A stretch of DNA of 64,000 nucleotides from Clusia tigrina (taxonomy: Eukaryota > Arthropoda > Insecta > Diptera > Clusiidae): positions 426,238,740 to 426,302,739 of the forward strand of contig OV050030.1 in assembly GCA_920105625.2 (NCBI GenBank). Direction: 5' to 3'. Below the pieces are notes generated by a model that had not been told where the DNA came from, did no database searches, and was given only the letters and a program-made list of their open reading frames with translations. The position numbers were made by a program, and so were the translations under genes. Numbering within the stretch: position 1 is the first letter of the stretch; every line of letters begins with the position of its first letter. This document shows, piece after piece, positions 1 through 11,619 of the stretch.

Positions 1-1318
1 TCAGGTGAGCAGCAATGGGAAATCGAAAGGTGGGAAAGATCTGCGGCTACTGACAAAAGGCACTCATCAAGAAATGCAACGACGATTTTGAAGCGCTGAC
101 GGAAATTGAAAGTGAACTATCATGAAAAAATAAGGCACAATTTATCTACTTGTGGAGGAGTACCCAAATTGGAGGAATCAGTGGGAAACCGAGCTCAGAA
201 ATTTCAATTCAGACTTGGTGGATGTGTTAAAGATAGAACACACATTTATGCTTAAAACAGGAGACCCAACTTAGTATCTAGTTAGATGAGAATTGTGTCG
301 TTAGGACCGTTTTTATCCTGTGAGTGTTTCTTTTGCCAAATAAATATTCTAGATCACACAGAATGGAACCTCACTGTAATGTGGAAACTAATTAAACTTA
401 ATGATTTTCTATCAGGGAGTCTCAAGATGACATTCACAACCATGTTTTACTTTAAGCTCCAAAAGATTTACCGCTGCCCACAGTGACTCACGAGGGAAAT
501 TTGAAAAACTCGCCTCTGCTAAGAAAAGTGGCTCGAATCAATGCTGATTTTAAAGCTCAGCTGAAGTAGATGGGAGCAGAACCAAATAAGTAACTAAGAA
601 ACTAAGAGCAAGTGTATTACATGGTCCTAGTGGAACTATTGTATTATTGATATTGTTCATAAAATATTGATATTAGATGCTATTTTCCAAAAAATCCCAA
701 AAAAGCTGTATCATAGAACGATCAAAAGTAGGTACGTAGGTAAGTAAAGCGGCCGCTAGAAGGGTGCACTTAGGCCATCATTGACCCCTTGTGAGACCGC
801 AAAGGTCCAGCCATTTTGAGCCTTGAATGAAACAGTTGATGGAGCTAATCTTTTTATTTGAAATATCTCCCAAAGAGTTCAGAAAGTGGTCGCCCTGGAA
901 AGTGCGCCTCCTTCTGGACAATGCTGAACGATTAAAAGTATTTTCTCTTCAAATGTTTACTTCGATCCGTTTATTTGAAAATTTTATCAATTCAAGAATT
1001 ATGTAAGAAGAAATCGGTACATTTTAATCACCATTTCAATTAGATCCTCTAGTTACTATAGCAGCAAAGAAGCTCAATAAGTGAATTCCATTGCCAGTTA
1101 TCTATAAATCTATTTCCTTCAACGTAATTCCAGATTCTTCTTGAATATCCTTGTGAAATATTTATTTTTCCGAGCCGATATTATTCATGTCCTATCGTCA
1201 CTATTTGGATTTATTGGCAATTATTATACTACCTTGAATATGCAGATCACCATTAGGACAATTTGAAGCTTTATACCACCACCGCTCAGTGTATGGAGTA
1301 CGTATATGTGGGTATGAT
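1..1318. other. AT-rich noncoding stretch, nothing recognised
   Basis: No open frame here is long or has recognisable protein content, and I found no terminal repeats or promoter I would defend. About 720-960 is locally more GC-rich and reads like repeat-derived DNA, but I cannot name a family. Confidence 0.5.
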
Positions 1319-1500
1319 TATGTAGAGGCGGATAAGCCGGAATATCAGTACGTTTATATGGAGGCGGATAAGTCGGTATATAAGTACGTTTATATGGAAG
1401 CGGATAAGTCGGTATATAAGTACGTTTATATGGAAGCAGATAAGTCGGTATATAGGTACTTTTATATGGAGGCGGATAAGCCCAAATATAAGTACATATA
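1319..1500 (+). repeat. 36-bp minisatellite, five copies
   Basis: Five head-to-tail copies of a 36-bp unit built around GGCGGATAAGTCGGTATA. The first copy carries two extra bases and the last is the most diverged. Because the period is divisible by three, a frame stays open through the array and reads a 12-residue repeat of the type YMEADKSVYKYV. There is no sign of a start context, splice structure or homologous protein, so I treat the open frame as a by-product of the period. Confidence 0.85.
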
Positions 1501-3885
1501 CATGCAGGCTGTGTCGATTACTTTATCGTTCCGCTGACCATGACCACCATTCCATTCCATTCTAGGTTCAAATTACAACACACTGAGAGCTCTACAGGGC
1601 AACCTCTGCCATGTAGAGTGACAAACCTTCAGCGAGCCCAAATTTAAAAGGATGTACGGGTAACACACGCCAACTGGCAAACAACCACGAGAAACCACAT
1701 CTGCGAGTATACAAAAGGTGACGTGTGAAGATGGCACAGTGCCTGGGAATCGCCCCACTCTATTAAAACCGCCTCCAACCGACACGCAATGTTGACATTT
1801 GAAGGTTTACTGTCATAATTCATGTTAACATAATTCCATACATTTCCGAGGGACTCAATTCTGCTCCGATATCCGCTGACAACCCCTTCCATGTCGGGTT
1901 CAAACCACGCGTGAATCATTTTAGAAAATCAAACAGGAGCCTTTTTCTTTTTGAATATGTACTCGTATTTAAAATACACATAAGGAGTCGCGTTTCCACA
2001 TAACTCCGGGATGACAACGCCAGCGGATGTGAGCCTGCATTTCCATTTTCACGCCTGACATTCGAAAACATGAAAAGTGTGTCAAATGTTTGAATACGGG
2101 ACATGAGGAGTTTAGGGGCAGCGACTTTGCCAGCATATGCTCGGCATTTTTTCCACAATCCTTTTGTCAGCCTTTAGAGTGTGTTTTGATAACAGAGCGT
2201 TGAGCATGGAGGGTTGCTCAGCTACACGAACGGACCGACGCGCCATGCACAAACACACCAGCACACAAATGTGCTCTATTGAAAGTTTGCCAGACATTTG
2301 TGGGGGCGTGTGTGATAAAATGGATTTCCACAAGCATGTCTGCTATTCTAATACAAAATTTGATTGGCATGAGGGAAATTTGTACGAGCATTGCTGCTAT
2401 CAGCAAATAAATATCTGCTCTAAAGGGGCGACATGGGATCAGGCGGCATACCAGTATGTAAGGCTGTGCACGTCATGACCCTAAAATTGATTAATAAGCA
2501 TGGTGAAATATCTTTAAATGACGATGGAACTATTGCGAGGGATACATTCGGAAGGCTCTGCCAACAAAAGAAACAAATGCGAGTGCACAAAATTTCTGCT
2601 GAGTTTGACAGAAGCGAGATTTGAAAAAGTCTTGTGAAGCTGCATTGCCATGGAACGTCATTCCGTCATGCTGATTAGCAGCAGTGCCTACCCTACCCTA
2701 TCCTCGCAGTCCCACCCATCTCTTAAATAAGATATATTCCGCTCTGAAATTTTAAGTTCTTAAGTGTATTAAAAGCTAAAAATAACACCCCAGCGGCCGT
2801 AACAGATTTACTTGTAGGCAGTCTCGCCCTTCCCCTCGCCCAGAATTCAGCGTTTCTTTGCTTTTAAATGTAATCCAGCATTTTCGGGGGAGTTTTATGA
2901 TGCACACATGCACGTCTTGCCGGGCGGGTGGTGGTGCCTCTAATGCATTATTGGCACTTTGGTAGGCAATAAATCAATAAACAAATGCGGCTTTATTGCG
3001 CTATAAAAATTTCAACATGCCCAGCCACAAAATGGGCGCCTATGGGGAAAATTTCCAGCTCATAAAACGACGAGCGCGAAGCCCGTCGCTTGCAACATTC
3101 TTACACAGTTTTATTTAATTTCATTCCGTTTAATTTAAGCTAATGTGCCACACATCTGGCGGCATGGCTGCGCCCGAAATTAATAATTACGGATATTTTT
3201 CTGCGGGTGTAGCCGTAGCACACACGATTTTTCATGGCTCAATTTTCAAGATATTTTGACAAAGGCCCCTCTCTCTCGTATCTAGTCAAATTTCAGGCAA
3301 TATCCGTAACAAAGAGTGATCATCTCGTGTAACCTGGCAGCGGCAGCGGCGTAGAAACGCTGACGGCGTACGGCGCAAGGGCTCAAATGGCAGCTGCTCA
3401 ATTTTCCAAACCAAAAGTCCTCGTATTTGTGTGTTTGTCTTCGATTTTGATGGGCGTCTGTGCACAGGGCACGTTTCCGTTATTTACAATTGTCTGCATT
3501 TTCCTTTATAAGCGGGAGTGCAACTAAAAAGGAAGCCTGCCACTGGAAGTTCAGCCAAATACTGCACAGGTGTGCCAGCGGCACAAGTGCTTGGAAAGCG
3601 GTTTTATGCATTTGATGTATTAGGCTATAATGGCATAATTAAGCCAAATACGACATATGAATCGATAAATACTATATATAAATATAAACTCTTATACATC
3701 GTATTTGAATAAATCCACATTAATTTCTACTTAATTGCATACGGCTTGTAAATAAAAAGCCCACAAAATCCACGCTTCTCACAATTCGAGTATTTACATA
3801 GCCGTACACACAGGCACACACACACACACAAATGTGCACGTGCATGCACAACAATGAGTGAAATTACATATGCATGTGTTTAGAA
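1501..3885. other. Noncoding stretch with short overlapping ORFs
   Basis: Between 1.57 and 2.62 kb several 60-110 codon frames overlap on both strands, which is typical of chance frames; none has a recognisable domain. From 2.65 to 3.5 kb the DNA is more GC-rich and looks like ordinary single-copy fly noncoding sequence. A short CA run lies near 3815. Confidence 0.45.
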
Positions 3886-4025
3886 ACCAAATGGAAGCTG
3901 AATTGCGCCTTCTTTGTAATCCTCTGAATACAAGTGCAGCGACACGACTTTTGCAGCGGGTCTAAATTCCAGTCGTTCCTGCAAGTAAACGCACGCTGTA
4001 TGTTTCGAAACCAAACGGAAGCTTT
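3886..4025. repeat. ~125-bp dispersed repeat, copy 1
   Basis: The block begins with AAACCAAATGGAAGCTGA, contains GCGCCTTCTTTGTAAT and CTAAATTCCAGTC, and ends by repeating its own start (CGAAACCAAACGGAAGC). The same arrangement recurs at 7116-7275, so the unit is about 125 bp and was probably tandem (satellite-like). The two copies flank the jockey and hAT insertions. Confidence 0.75.
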
Positions 4026-4294
4026 TTTACCATCTATGTATTTATTTACCGAATCTTTCTTTGTAAAGAAACTAACAGGAATTTTTCTAAGCGTACAGAC
4101 TAGTGATGAGCGATCCAGTGATTTTTGAGAATCGCCGTTACCAGTGATTGCTATTTTCCAATCACCGTGACTGCGATCGCTGTTTCCATTGTGTTCATAC
4201 ATATACATATTTATGTATGCAGTCAACCAAACTGTTATCAAATATGCAAAGTAGCAGCGAAAAGCGCGATTTTTAACAGGCATCTGTAATCCAC

Positions 4295-5151
4295 CAGTGA
4301 TTGAAAATCGCTACTTTTAATAAAAGCGTGAAATAAAAGCGAGTTGTTATTTCACTACTTTGGTCAAATACTCTCTATAGAGAGTATTTGGCTTAACAGA
4401 GGGAAATTGGATGTCTCTATAATATATATTTCTGTTTCTGGTTTGAATATTCATACGTAACGATTTTACATTTTAACATTTGAGAGAATTATTCGGAAAT
4501 TATATGTCATTTATTAATATCTTTTAATATTGGTTCTGTTGTTTAGTGCCTTACAATTATATTATTCCCAATTTTAATTATAAATACGGATTTGTTATAA
4601 ATAAAAACCTTAGTTTCATTTAAAATAAAAATGTCAGAAATGAAAAGAAAAACGAATCAAATATGACAATTTTTCGAGCCAATTGATGCTATATATGCAA
4701 AATGTAATATTTGTAAGTCCAAAATGTCGTATAAGATAACAATATCAAACTTAAGAAAACACATGCAGAATAGGCATCCAACATCATAATCGAACATTTC
4801 TTTCTTTCTATATTTACAACACCAGAATTATTATAAATGAAGATATAAATATTTGTGCATCCAAAACAGGAAAAGATTTAGATGAAAACATTGCATCATC
4901 TTCAATCAGGAACATAGTAGAACTAATGTCGATTGCTACAGAATGCTCATCTTTTCATAAAAGTTTGGTAAATTCAAATCGATCGTCTTCTATTCTACGG
5001 CAATGTAAATTAACGATGTTTGAAAACAAAAAAATTTCATTGAAGTCGAAACAAGAAATAGATGAAAAGCTTTTGTTTATTTTTATTATGGACAATAATA
5101 TCGCCGCTTTTATTTCACGCTTTTATTAAAAGTAGCGATTTTCAATCACTG
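4295..5151. repeat. Perfect 47-bp inverted repeat inside the hAT element
   Basis: Positions 4295-4341 are the exact reverse complement of 5105-5151. The arm starts CAGTGATTGAAAATCGCTAC and ends ATAAAAGCG. The arms are better conserved than the outer terminal repeats, so they are either part of a long interrupted terminal repeat or a second set of ends within the element. Confidence 0.9.
4631..5129 (+). pseudogene. hAT transposase N-terminal remnant (BED finger)
   Basis: From the ATG at 4631 the frame reads MSEMKRKTNQI, then a TGA, then a stretch containing CNIC and NLRKHMQNRHP, the signature of a BED zinc finger. A TAA follows. A second open piece, about 4860-5129, reads like the region after the BED finger in hAT transposases (KLTMFENKKISLKSKQEID). 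Nothing matching the DDE catalytic core or the hAT dimerisation domain follows. This is a broken gene that cannot make an active enzyme. Confidence 0.75.
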
Positions 5152-5373
5152 TGAAAAAAGAGCGGACTGTTAAAAATCACTATTTTGATCAAATCGCTGT
5201 TACTTTGTATATTCGATAACAGTTGCTACCAGCGATTTTGAAATAACAGTGAAAAAATCACCGGCAGTGAAATTTTGCTCATCTCTAGTACAGACTACAT
5301 TTACATATCTAGGTAATATCCTCAGCCACTGCATCGAATATTTGGTCTTTTTACAGCATGCAATAGGACGTTA

Positions 5374-5652
5374 TTAAATCAGGTCTAATGTATCCATCCT
5401 TTTGAGGCGTCTTGTAGAGGGAAGCTTTAGTATGCTCCTCGCCAAGCAGTTCGGGTGATTTTCCAATTTAAGAGCGTAGGTTTTGTAGGTGTTCACCATT
5501 TCATTTTCAATCGTAGGCATATTCAGGCCACGGTAGATGTTTATGTTCCTCAAGTACCATGGAGCACCGGTGATTATTCTCAAAATTTTCGATTGGAGGC
5601 GTTGGAGTTTGACGGACACACAGTGCCCCATAATTAAATCCAATATGTTCAT
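5374..5652 (-). pseudogene. Jockey ORF2 C-terminal fragment
   Basis: Ninety-two codons, open, with the conserved jockey tail features QSKILRIITGAPWYLRN, a MPTIENEM block, HPN and a final RLKRMDTLDL. It is separated from the upstream coding pieces by a MITE and a deletion, so no intact protein exists. Confidence 0.8.
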
Positions 5653-5776
5653 ATAGATTTAATGATATATAAGTACCTTATATTCTAAGGCAAGGTTTGA
5701 ATATTTATTTAGTAGCCAGTTCAAGGTATAGAGTTTCAATTGGAACTGAGCACACTTTGAGTCAATGTGTTTAGTC

Positions 5777-5972
5777 ATAGAATAATGAAATAAGAGTCAC
5801 AATCTGAAATGTCACTCATTTGGCGACATAGAAGAGATCGGTCGGGGGTAATAACCAGAGTGGCGCTGCGATATTAAAATGAGAGCTATTGAGTAATTGG
5901 CGCTATTAGCAGCGCCACCTCACAAAAAGTTTGTTGTTCGAGATTGTGACTCTTATTTTTCTTTACTCTATG
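5777..5972. mobile_element. 196-bp MITE, family 2, copy 1
   Basis: The ends are inverted copies of an ATAGA(A/G)TAA...AAATAAGAGTCACA repeat running through AATCT. The element is flanked by GTTTAGTC at 5769-5776 and 5973-5980, an 8-bp duplication that suggests hAT-type transposition. A second copy in the opposite orientation lies at 52643-52837. No coding capacity. Confidence 0.82.
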
Positions 5973-6101
5973 GTTTAGTCCAGGTCAATCGTCTGTCTGT
6001 TCAAACGATATAATGGGGGGATTTAGGCAGAAGACATTACTCAGATGATATGCGAAGGCATTCTTACGAAGTGGCGACTTATCTTGTATTGGTCCTTTGA
6101 G

Positions 6102-6335
6102 CCAGAGAATATAGAGAAAAGAAACTTAAATGTCAAACGGCAAAGCAGCGAAATAAAGCAGACGGACGTTGTGCATGAATCCGCTCAAAATCGTGGTGAA
6201 TCCACTCAAAATCGTGGTGAATCCACTCAAATTCGTGGTGAATCCACTCAAAATCGTGGTGAATCCACTCAGAATCGCGGTGTGTCCGCTACGGACGCTG
6301 GGAGCCAAAAAAACTTTCTTTTCTCTATATTCTCT
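6102..6335 (+). mobile_element. hAT-type MITE, family 1, with five-copy internal repeat
   Basis: Ends are inverted (CAGAGAATATAGAGAAAAG on the left and its near complement on the right). Flanks are CCTTTGAG and CCTTTGAA, a 7-of-8 target duplication. The body carries about five copies of a 21-bp tandem unit around GAATCCACTCAAAATCGTGG. Related copies are at 15590-15830, 27736-27920, 56846-57030 and, decayed, 56487-56677. It is inserted in the jockey ORF2 remnant. Confidence 0.85.
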
Positions 6336-6338
6336 CCT

Positions 6339-6614
6339 TTGAATCTTCCTAGTTGCACGCCACAATGAATGCTCATTGTCGCCATGAGGACTCAAGCATT
6401 CAAAATTGTCTGCAACTGATTTTTTTGGTTTCTGCTTCAATATGTTTCTTAGTTTATGGGTGCACCACGCGAGTTCACTCTTCAATTTTGGTGACCGATG
6501 ATTTTGCCATTCTCTTCTAAGACGTCGATTTTCTTTAACCAGTTTTTCCATATCACTAGGACGGTACAATAGTGGAGCTTTTTGTGGATTCCTGTAAAAC
6601 ATTTTCCAGGTCAT
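6339..6614 (-). pseudogene. Jockey ORF2 linker fragment
   Basis: The frame contains LVKENRRLRREWQNHRSPKL, WCTHKLRNILKQ and HSLWRATRKIQR, the segment between endonuclease and reverse transcriptase in jockey elements. At its 3' end the reading frame runs straight into the terminal repeat of the MITE at 6102-6335 (REYREKK is MITE-encoded), which fixes the MITE as the later insertion. Confidence 0.78.
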
Positions 6615-6691
6615 TCAAGGGATTTTCGATGTCACGATCATCTTTTAGGGAGGCTTTATAGTTAATGTGAGTACTTATAAATTTAAGCCAG

Positions 6692-7100
6692 TCAGTGCAT
6701 GTATTTGCCAGGTGAATAGAGTTGGAATTTGAAGACACTGATGAGTTTTTCAGATGAAGGTTGGCGAGTGGTCAGACGAAAGATCAAGCGAAGTCTCAGC
6801 GGTAATGTTTTTCTTTTTATGTTTCTTAACACACCGAAGTCTATGAGGTCAGGTCTTTTGTTGAAATCAGACGGCCGGTAGGTTGGCTCCCCGGTTGATA
6901 TAACCTCTAGACCCAATGTACTTATGGCATCATAAAGTTGTCTACCTTTGGGTGAGACAAGGCGGGATCCCCAGAATGAATGCTTTGCATTGAAATCACC
7001 GGCTACTTCTTCCCGAGTGACTTAAAAAAGCTTTGGAAGGTTGTAGATTCAATTGAAAATCTTGGTGGACAGTAGATGGCGGGTATGGTGATATTTCCTC
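6692..7100 (-). pseudogene. Jockey endonuclease fragment
   Basis: Two minus-strand frames joined by a frameshift carry endonuclease motifs: a YCPPRF block, the catalytic GDFN followed by AKHSFWGSR, then LYDAISTLGLEVISTGEPTYRPSD and PDLIDFGV. These are typical of the apurinic-like endonuclease of jockey, R1 and I elements. The fragment starts next to a copy of the 125-bp repeat. Confidence 0.75.
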
Positions 7101-7115
7101 CTCCTAGAGGGGAAT

Positions 7116-7275
7116 GGAAACTGATTTGCGCCTTCTTTGTAATGCTCTGAATACGAGTGCAGCGACAACGTTTGCAGCCAGTCTAAATTCCAGTCACTCC
7201 ACTACTCCTCCAATTATACGCACGTTGTGGGTTGCGAAACCAAATGGAAGCTGATTGGCGCCTTCTTTGTAATAG
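7116..7275. repeat. ~125-bp dispersed repeat, copy 2
   Basis: Same unit as at 3886-4025: GGAAACTGATTTGCGCC at the left, CTAAATTCCAGTCACTCC in the middle, then a restart with CGAAACCAAATGGAAGCTGA and CGCCTTCTTTGTAAT. The restart breaks off exactly at the 3' tail of the retrotransposon that begins at 7268, so that element landed inside this repeat. Confidence 0.75.
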
Positions 7276-8985
7276 GTTAGGTTAGGTTAACCAGGCTGGC
7301 ATAGAGCCACGCATAGACCCTAGCGATAACAGATGGGGTCTGACCCCTATGAAGCTTTGGAGTAGACATCTCGTAGAATGCCCAGGCTTTTTGCGAATTA
7401 AGCAGTCCATTACTGAGATTTCTTCCAATCTCCCAAATTGTGGGGCTCCTAAGCATTTTAAGCGCCTTTTTGATAACGCAGGGCATATACAAAGGAGATG
7501 TTCTAAAGTTTCCCTTACTCCAACCTCCTTATATTTCCTACATTCGTCTTTGTCCGTAATTCCTATCTTGTGTGCATGTGCCGCCAGAAAATGATGGCCT
7601 GTCATTGCACCTTTGATAGTTCTACAGTCTTTTCATGAGAGCGCGATTATAAATCGCGTTTGTTCCCATCGTTGACCTTACACATAACTAAATTTTGCAG
7701 GTGGTTAAACTGTGCCACCTTGCTTTCACCTGCCTAATCATGTGTCCGTCCGTTTCATTAAATAGTTATCTAAGGGGTTTCTGTATGTCGTTTTCTTGTT
7801 CAAGTGGTAAATCGACAGAGTTCTTTGCAATCTCATCTAGTATTTCATTCCCCTTCTATGCCCTTTTGACCAGGTGCCCAATAGATATGCAGTCGTCTAT
7901 TTGTGACTAGCCTATTTATGACTTCCCTGCTCTGTAGGACATTTTTGGATTTTATACTATATGAGTTAATCACCTTTATCGCTGCCTGGCTGTCCACGTA
8001 TATGTGTATTTTTGAGTCATTTCCTGTCTTGTTGTAGGATAGCTCCGCGGCTTCCCTAACAGCAAAGACTTCCGGTTGAAAGATACTGCTCTGGTCAGGG
8101 AGCTTTATACGCTGCCTAATTCCCAACTCTGAGCAGTAGATGTCCGCTCTCACTCCATTAATCGTTTTAGAGCCGTCTGTGTAAAAGTTAAAGGTCCTTC
8201 GGCTGGGTCTCTTGCCTTTACACCACCCCTCCTCCTCTTCGATTGTAGTTCGATACCTGCTCTCCCAATTAAAACGCGAAGTCATGTAGTCCGTGCTGCA
8301 CAAACTATTGAGCTATGCTCGAAGGTTCTGTAAGTAAATTCTCCCGTAGCCTTCAGTCTCCCCGCGGATTTTGCTGCAGGATTCTCCGCCACAAGGTCGG
8401 TAGGCGGCTCTTGAGTACCGTTTCGAGAGCAGCCGTTGGAGTGGTTCTCAGTGCGCCTGTTATGCAAAGGGTAGCGGGGCGCAGGATTCTTTCCATTGGC
8501 ATTAGATATGTACATGTCCTTGTTGCAGTCACCACACTAAAGCACCATACAGTAAGATCGGTCTAACTATTGCAGTGCAGCACCAGTCCGTCAGCGGGGG
8601 AGAAAGACCCCAAGTAACGCCTAGCATTCTTTTACATGCATATAGCGCGTTCCTGGCCTTCCTCGCGCTTTCCTCAACATAGCGCTTCCACATAAGCTTA
8701 TTGTCCAGCATTACTCCAAAGTACTTTGTGTGGTCCTTGAGAGTAAGTTCATTGCCACCTAGTTCGGAAAGTTCCACGCGGGTACCTTGTACTTCAGGTA
8801 AAAAGTATCATGCCCGTTTTATCCGCGTTTGCCCCCAAGCCTGCTCGAGATGCCCACTGGTAGACCTCTTTAAGAGTGTTGTTCATTACGCTACTGATGG
8901 CATCTTGGTACGTTCCCACTACTACTAAAGCTATGTCATCTCCATATGCCACTAGTTTAGGTGCCTTCCCATCCAAATCCTAAAG
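7268..8985 (-). mobile_element. 5'-truncated non-LTR retrotransposon with RNase H (R1/LOA/I-like)
   Basis: The minus strand carries, in order, a reverse-transcriptase end with YGDD (about 8950), the thumb region (IVRPILLYGALVW), an RNase H domain with YTDGS, a conserved E and YVDSQAA (about 8200-7900), and a zinc-knuckle-like tail (GHHFLAAHAHKIG, CRKYKE, EHLLCICPAL, about 7600-7480). RNase H excludes jockey and points to the R1/LOA/I group. Several frameshifts break it, and RNase H motif WAPGQKGIEGE has lost the usual His. The 3' end is a run of CCTAA units (plus-strand GGTTAGGTTAGGTT at 7268). Upstream of about 8985 the coding is lost. Confidence 0.85.
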
Positions 8986-11619
8986 AATCGATATCTTGCT
9001 ATCGGCAAGATCCTTTAAAGAGTTTCCGATGATATTCTGGATGGTGATTATGTTGCTACTTCAATTGGCTGTTACGCTTATATGTCATCTTTGATTTCTT
9101 TCAGAATTAAGGCTGTGGAGAAACAGGACCCTCATAGATGAACGATTGGTAAAAATGTAGGAGCAATAAAAATTTCGATGAAGATGCTCAATAGGCGTGG
9201 ATGGCAAATTCTTTGAGAGCAACCAAAATTTCCTGTAATGTATGTTCCATTGTCGAGAAATCACTTTAAAATGCCTCTTAATTAATTCTTCTTTAAATAC
9301 ATGGCAAAATACAATTTACAATTGAGTAAACAAAATACACGCATTTATAAATTCATCTCCTTCAAATGCCGTCTTTCATTTCCTGTGTGCGTGCTCACAC
9401 ATCCTTCCACAATTGCGCACAACGCAAGCGTACCGAGCGCAGCACCAACAACAATACAAGCAGCAGCAACTACAATAAATAATTTGATCAGCTGTTGTGA
9501 CGCAGCTATCACCAGGAATGGTGAACGCATGGGCTCAAACGAACCAACCACACACGCACTCACAAACAGGACAGAGGGCAGGAAGGAAGGCGCGCACTGA
9601 GTACGAACAATGCTCAACGGCAGCACAACAATGAACGATGAAAGAGACGACAAAAAACACGAGCAAATAGCGAACAACAAAAACAAATGTTAAAGGACTA
9701 CAAAAACAAGGAAAAAGGATGTCCTTCTCAGCGGGATCGGAGCGGGTAAGCAGCATCAAATGCAGGATGTATTACGGTAAAGTTAAACGAACACACAAAA
9801 TTAGAGTCGAGAAGAGTGAACAGGAGAAAAGGAGAAGAGAGGAGAGCAGAGCAGAGCGCAACAACAACAACAATTGAATACAATCATTTTCCGCTGCGTT
9901 TAGAAACAGGACAAGTAGGAAGTGTAAGCATCAATTCACTTATGTAGCGTCTTGGCCTCGGAATAGAAGAGCGGAAGGATATGGCGAACAAGCATTGCGG
10001 GACATCGCAATTAAATGTTCATCAGCGCAAATGTGTGACTTTATTGCTGTTCTTCCTGTTGAGTGTAAAAGTCCTGCTGCCATACAAAGCGATTTACTCG
10101 AACTCCGTGTTGTGTGCGAGAGCGTCCGTGTTGGCTTGTGTGGCTTGTGTGTGAGTGCGTGTGTATGTATCTTCGATCAGGACATGTCTTTGTTAGCTGC
10201 ACGCACCGCAGTTGTCTTAACGCACAGATCCGATAATGACGTTTGTATTTGCAGGTACACACTCGCACAGCTAAAATATTTTCAGTGATTAGTGATTGTG
10301 TCCTGTGCGCCACAACATGGGCTCTCTGCTTCCTTGTCATTGTCCGCCTACGAAATCGTTTGTGCTTGATTGGAACCGAAACTAATTTCTGTGGGTTTTT
10401 TGACGCAGCAAATCCGACAATGTGTGCGCAGGGCCGACACAATTGTCTGGGAATTGCCAAAAGTTAAGCCCGGAAAGCGGAAGATGAAGCGGAAGTGCGA
10501 GTTGCTACGTTGGCAATTATTTCAGAGTGCATTAGGTAGCAAACCGGCAGTTGAGCGATTTCCTCAATACTTTTAGGTAATTCCCAATTGAAATGATTCC
10601 AATCTGACAGCTCACCATCAGCCTGCAGAGCTAGTAGACTATGCCGAGGTATCATTATCATAAATGAGTCGAACTTCCTGAGCTAGCCTCTTGAACCCCC
10701 TGAATGATAATGGAATAACTGAAATACCGTCCATCTCCTTTCATAACCCGACTCCCACTGGCGCTGAGTCTTCATCCCGAACTTGTTACCATCTGCAAGG
10801 TGCCCATACACAGCATTGACGGAAATACCTTTCTTTTCACTTTAAGAGATTGTCGCACTGCCTCAAGTCCGACTCAACTGAATGCAGACGCAATATGACT
10901 CCTGTTTACTGCATTCTGCAATTAAGCACTTCACAGGCTGGCACGGACACAAGAGTCATTTTAAAGTTATTTATATAAAAGGTTTGGAAACTCTACCAAC
11001 GCTGGCTCAATTGTGTCCAGATTTAATGTGACACTCATGCGCCTCAGTTGACTACTTACGCATCGTAATTCTCCGGCCAATCCGCACCCATCATCAATGA
11101 TCAATCATATTGCCAATGTATACACTAGAAATAAAATATTTAGATGGAGTAAGTGATGGGAATATTTTAGTATTGTTCTGGAATTGGACACTAAATAAAT
11201 GTTTAAGTTAACTTACGTATTCGCGTGCAGAGTGAATTGGCCAAAGAACAAATATAATCCACTATAATATTAGTGGGGACAACGAGGTGTGCGCATGTCT
11301 TTGGAGTATGGAGTACCAGGCATTTTCACCTGACTTTATGATGTACTCCCTTGTTAGGTTACACCTTATCCAGCGAACAAAGTATCTTTTCGTTGTCCTC
11401 CTTATCTTAGGAGAACCACTTGACCGATTTTCAATACGTTCACTTTTATGGGTAGGTACATTTCTCGTCATTCTCCTATAGGGACTCGTATTTCATTGTA
11501 TATCAAAGTATGTGGGACAACCCGCCTACAAACTAAATGCGTATTTCAGCATTTATTTACTACCGTGTTCCGCCATTCGATTTAAGGCGAGCTGACAATG
11601 GAAAGCTGTCCCGTGTGGA
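8986..11619. other. Noncoding stretch, no gene recognised
   Basis: About 9.35-9.76 and 9.99-10.5 kb are more GC-rich, with CAA/CAG-rich and TGTG-rich runs, and hold chance frames on both strands. They look like ordinary fly noncoding or untranslated sequence. From 10.6 to 11.6 kb I see weakly repeat-like DNA with short ORFs but no domain. I cannot support a gene here. Confidence 0.4.

Larger units (their letters stand above)
4101..5287 (+). mobile_element. hAT-type DNA transposon, internally deleted (1187 bp)
   Basis: The element is bounded by a perfect 8-bp direct repeat, GTACAGAC, at 4093-4100 and 5288-5295. Its ends are inverted: TAGTGATGAGC on the left and GCTCATCTCTA on the right. An 8-bp duplication and TAG(A/T)GATGAGC-type ends are diagnostic of the hAT superfamily. 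CAGTGATT and AAAATCGCT motifs recur below both ends. Inside are remnants of a BED zinc finger and of the N-terminal transposase, but the catalytic and dimerisation parts are missing. It is therefore a non-autonomous derivative, inserted in the older repeat-rich DNA beside the jockey fragment. Confidence 0.88.
5340..7112 (-). mobile_element. Jockey-clade non-LTR retrotransposon, fragmented
   Basis: On the minus strand, pieces of a jockey-type ORF2 appear in the correct order from high to low coordinate. The apurinic endonuclease part (about 7100-6700) reads AIYCPPRF, GDFNAKHSFWGSR and STGEPTYRPSD. The linker before the reverse transcriptase (about 6614-6339) contains KENRRLRREWQNHRSP. The C-terminal end (5652-5374) contains LQRLQSKILRIITGAPWY. 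The catalytic reverse transcriptase segment is gone. Two MITEs (5777-5972, 6102-6335) interrupt the remainder. The element is dead; the exact 3' boundary near 5340 is an estimate. Confidence 0.82.

Noticed and set aside
9301..9759. Overlapping 74-113 codon frames on both strands
   Set aside because: No domain, no splice support, and low-complexity CAA/CAG composition; probably noncoding.
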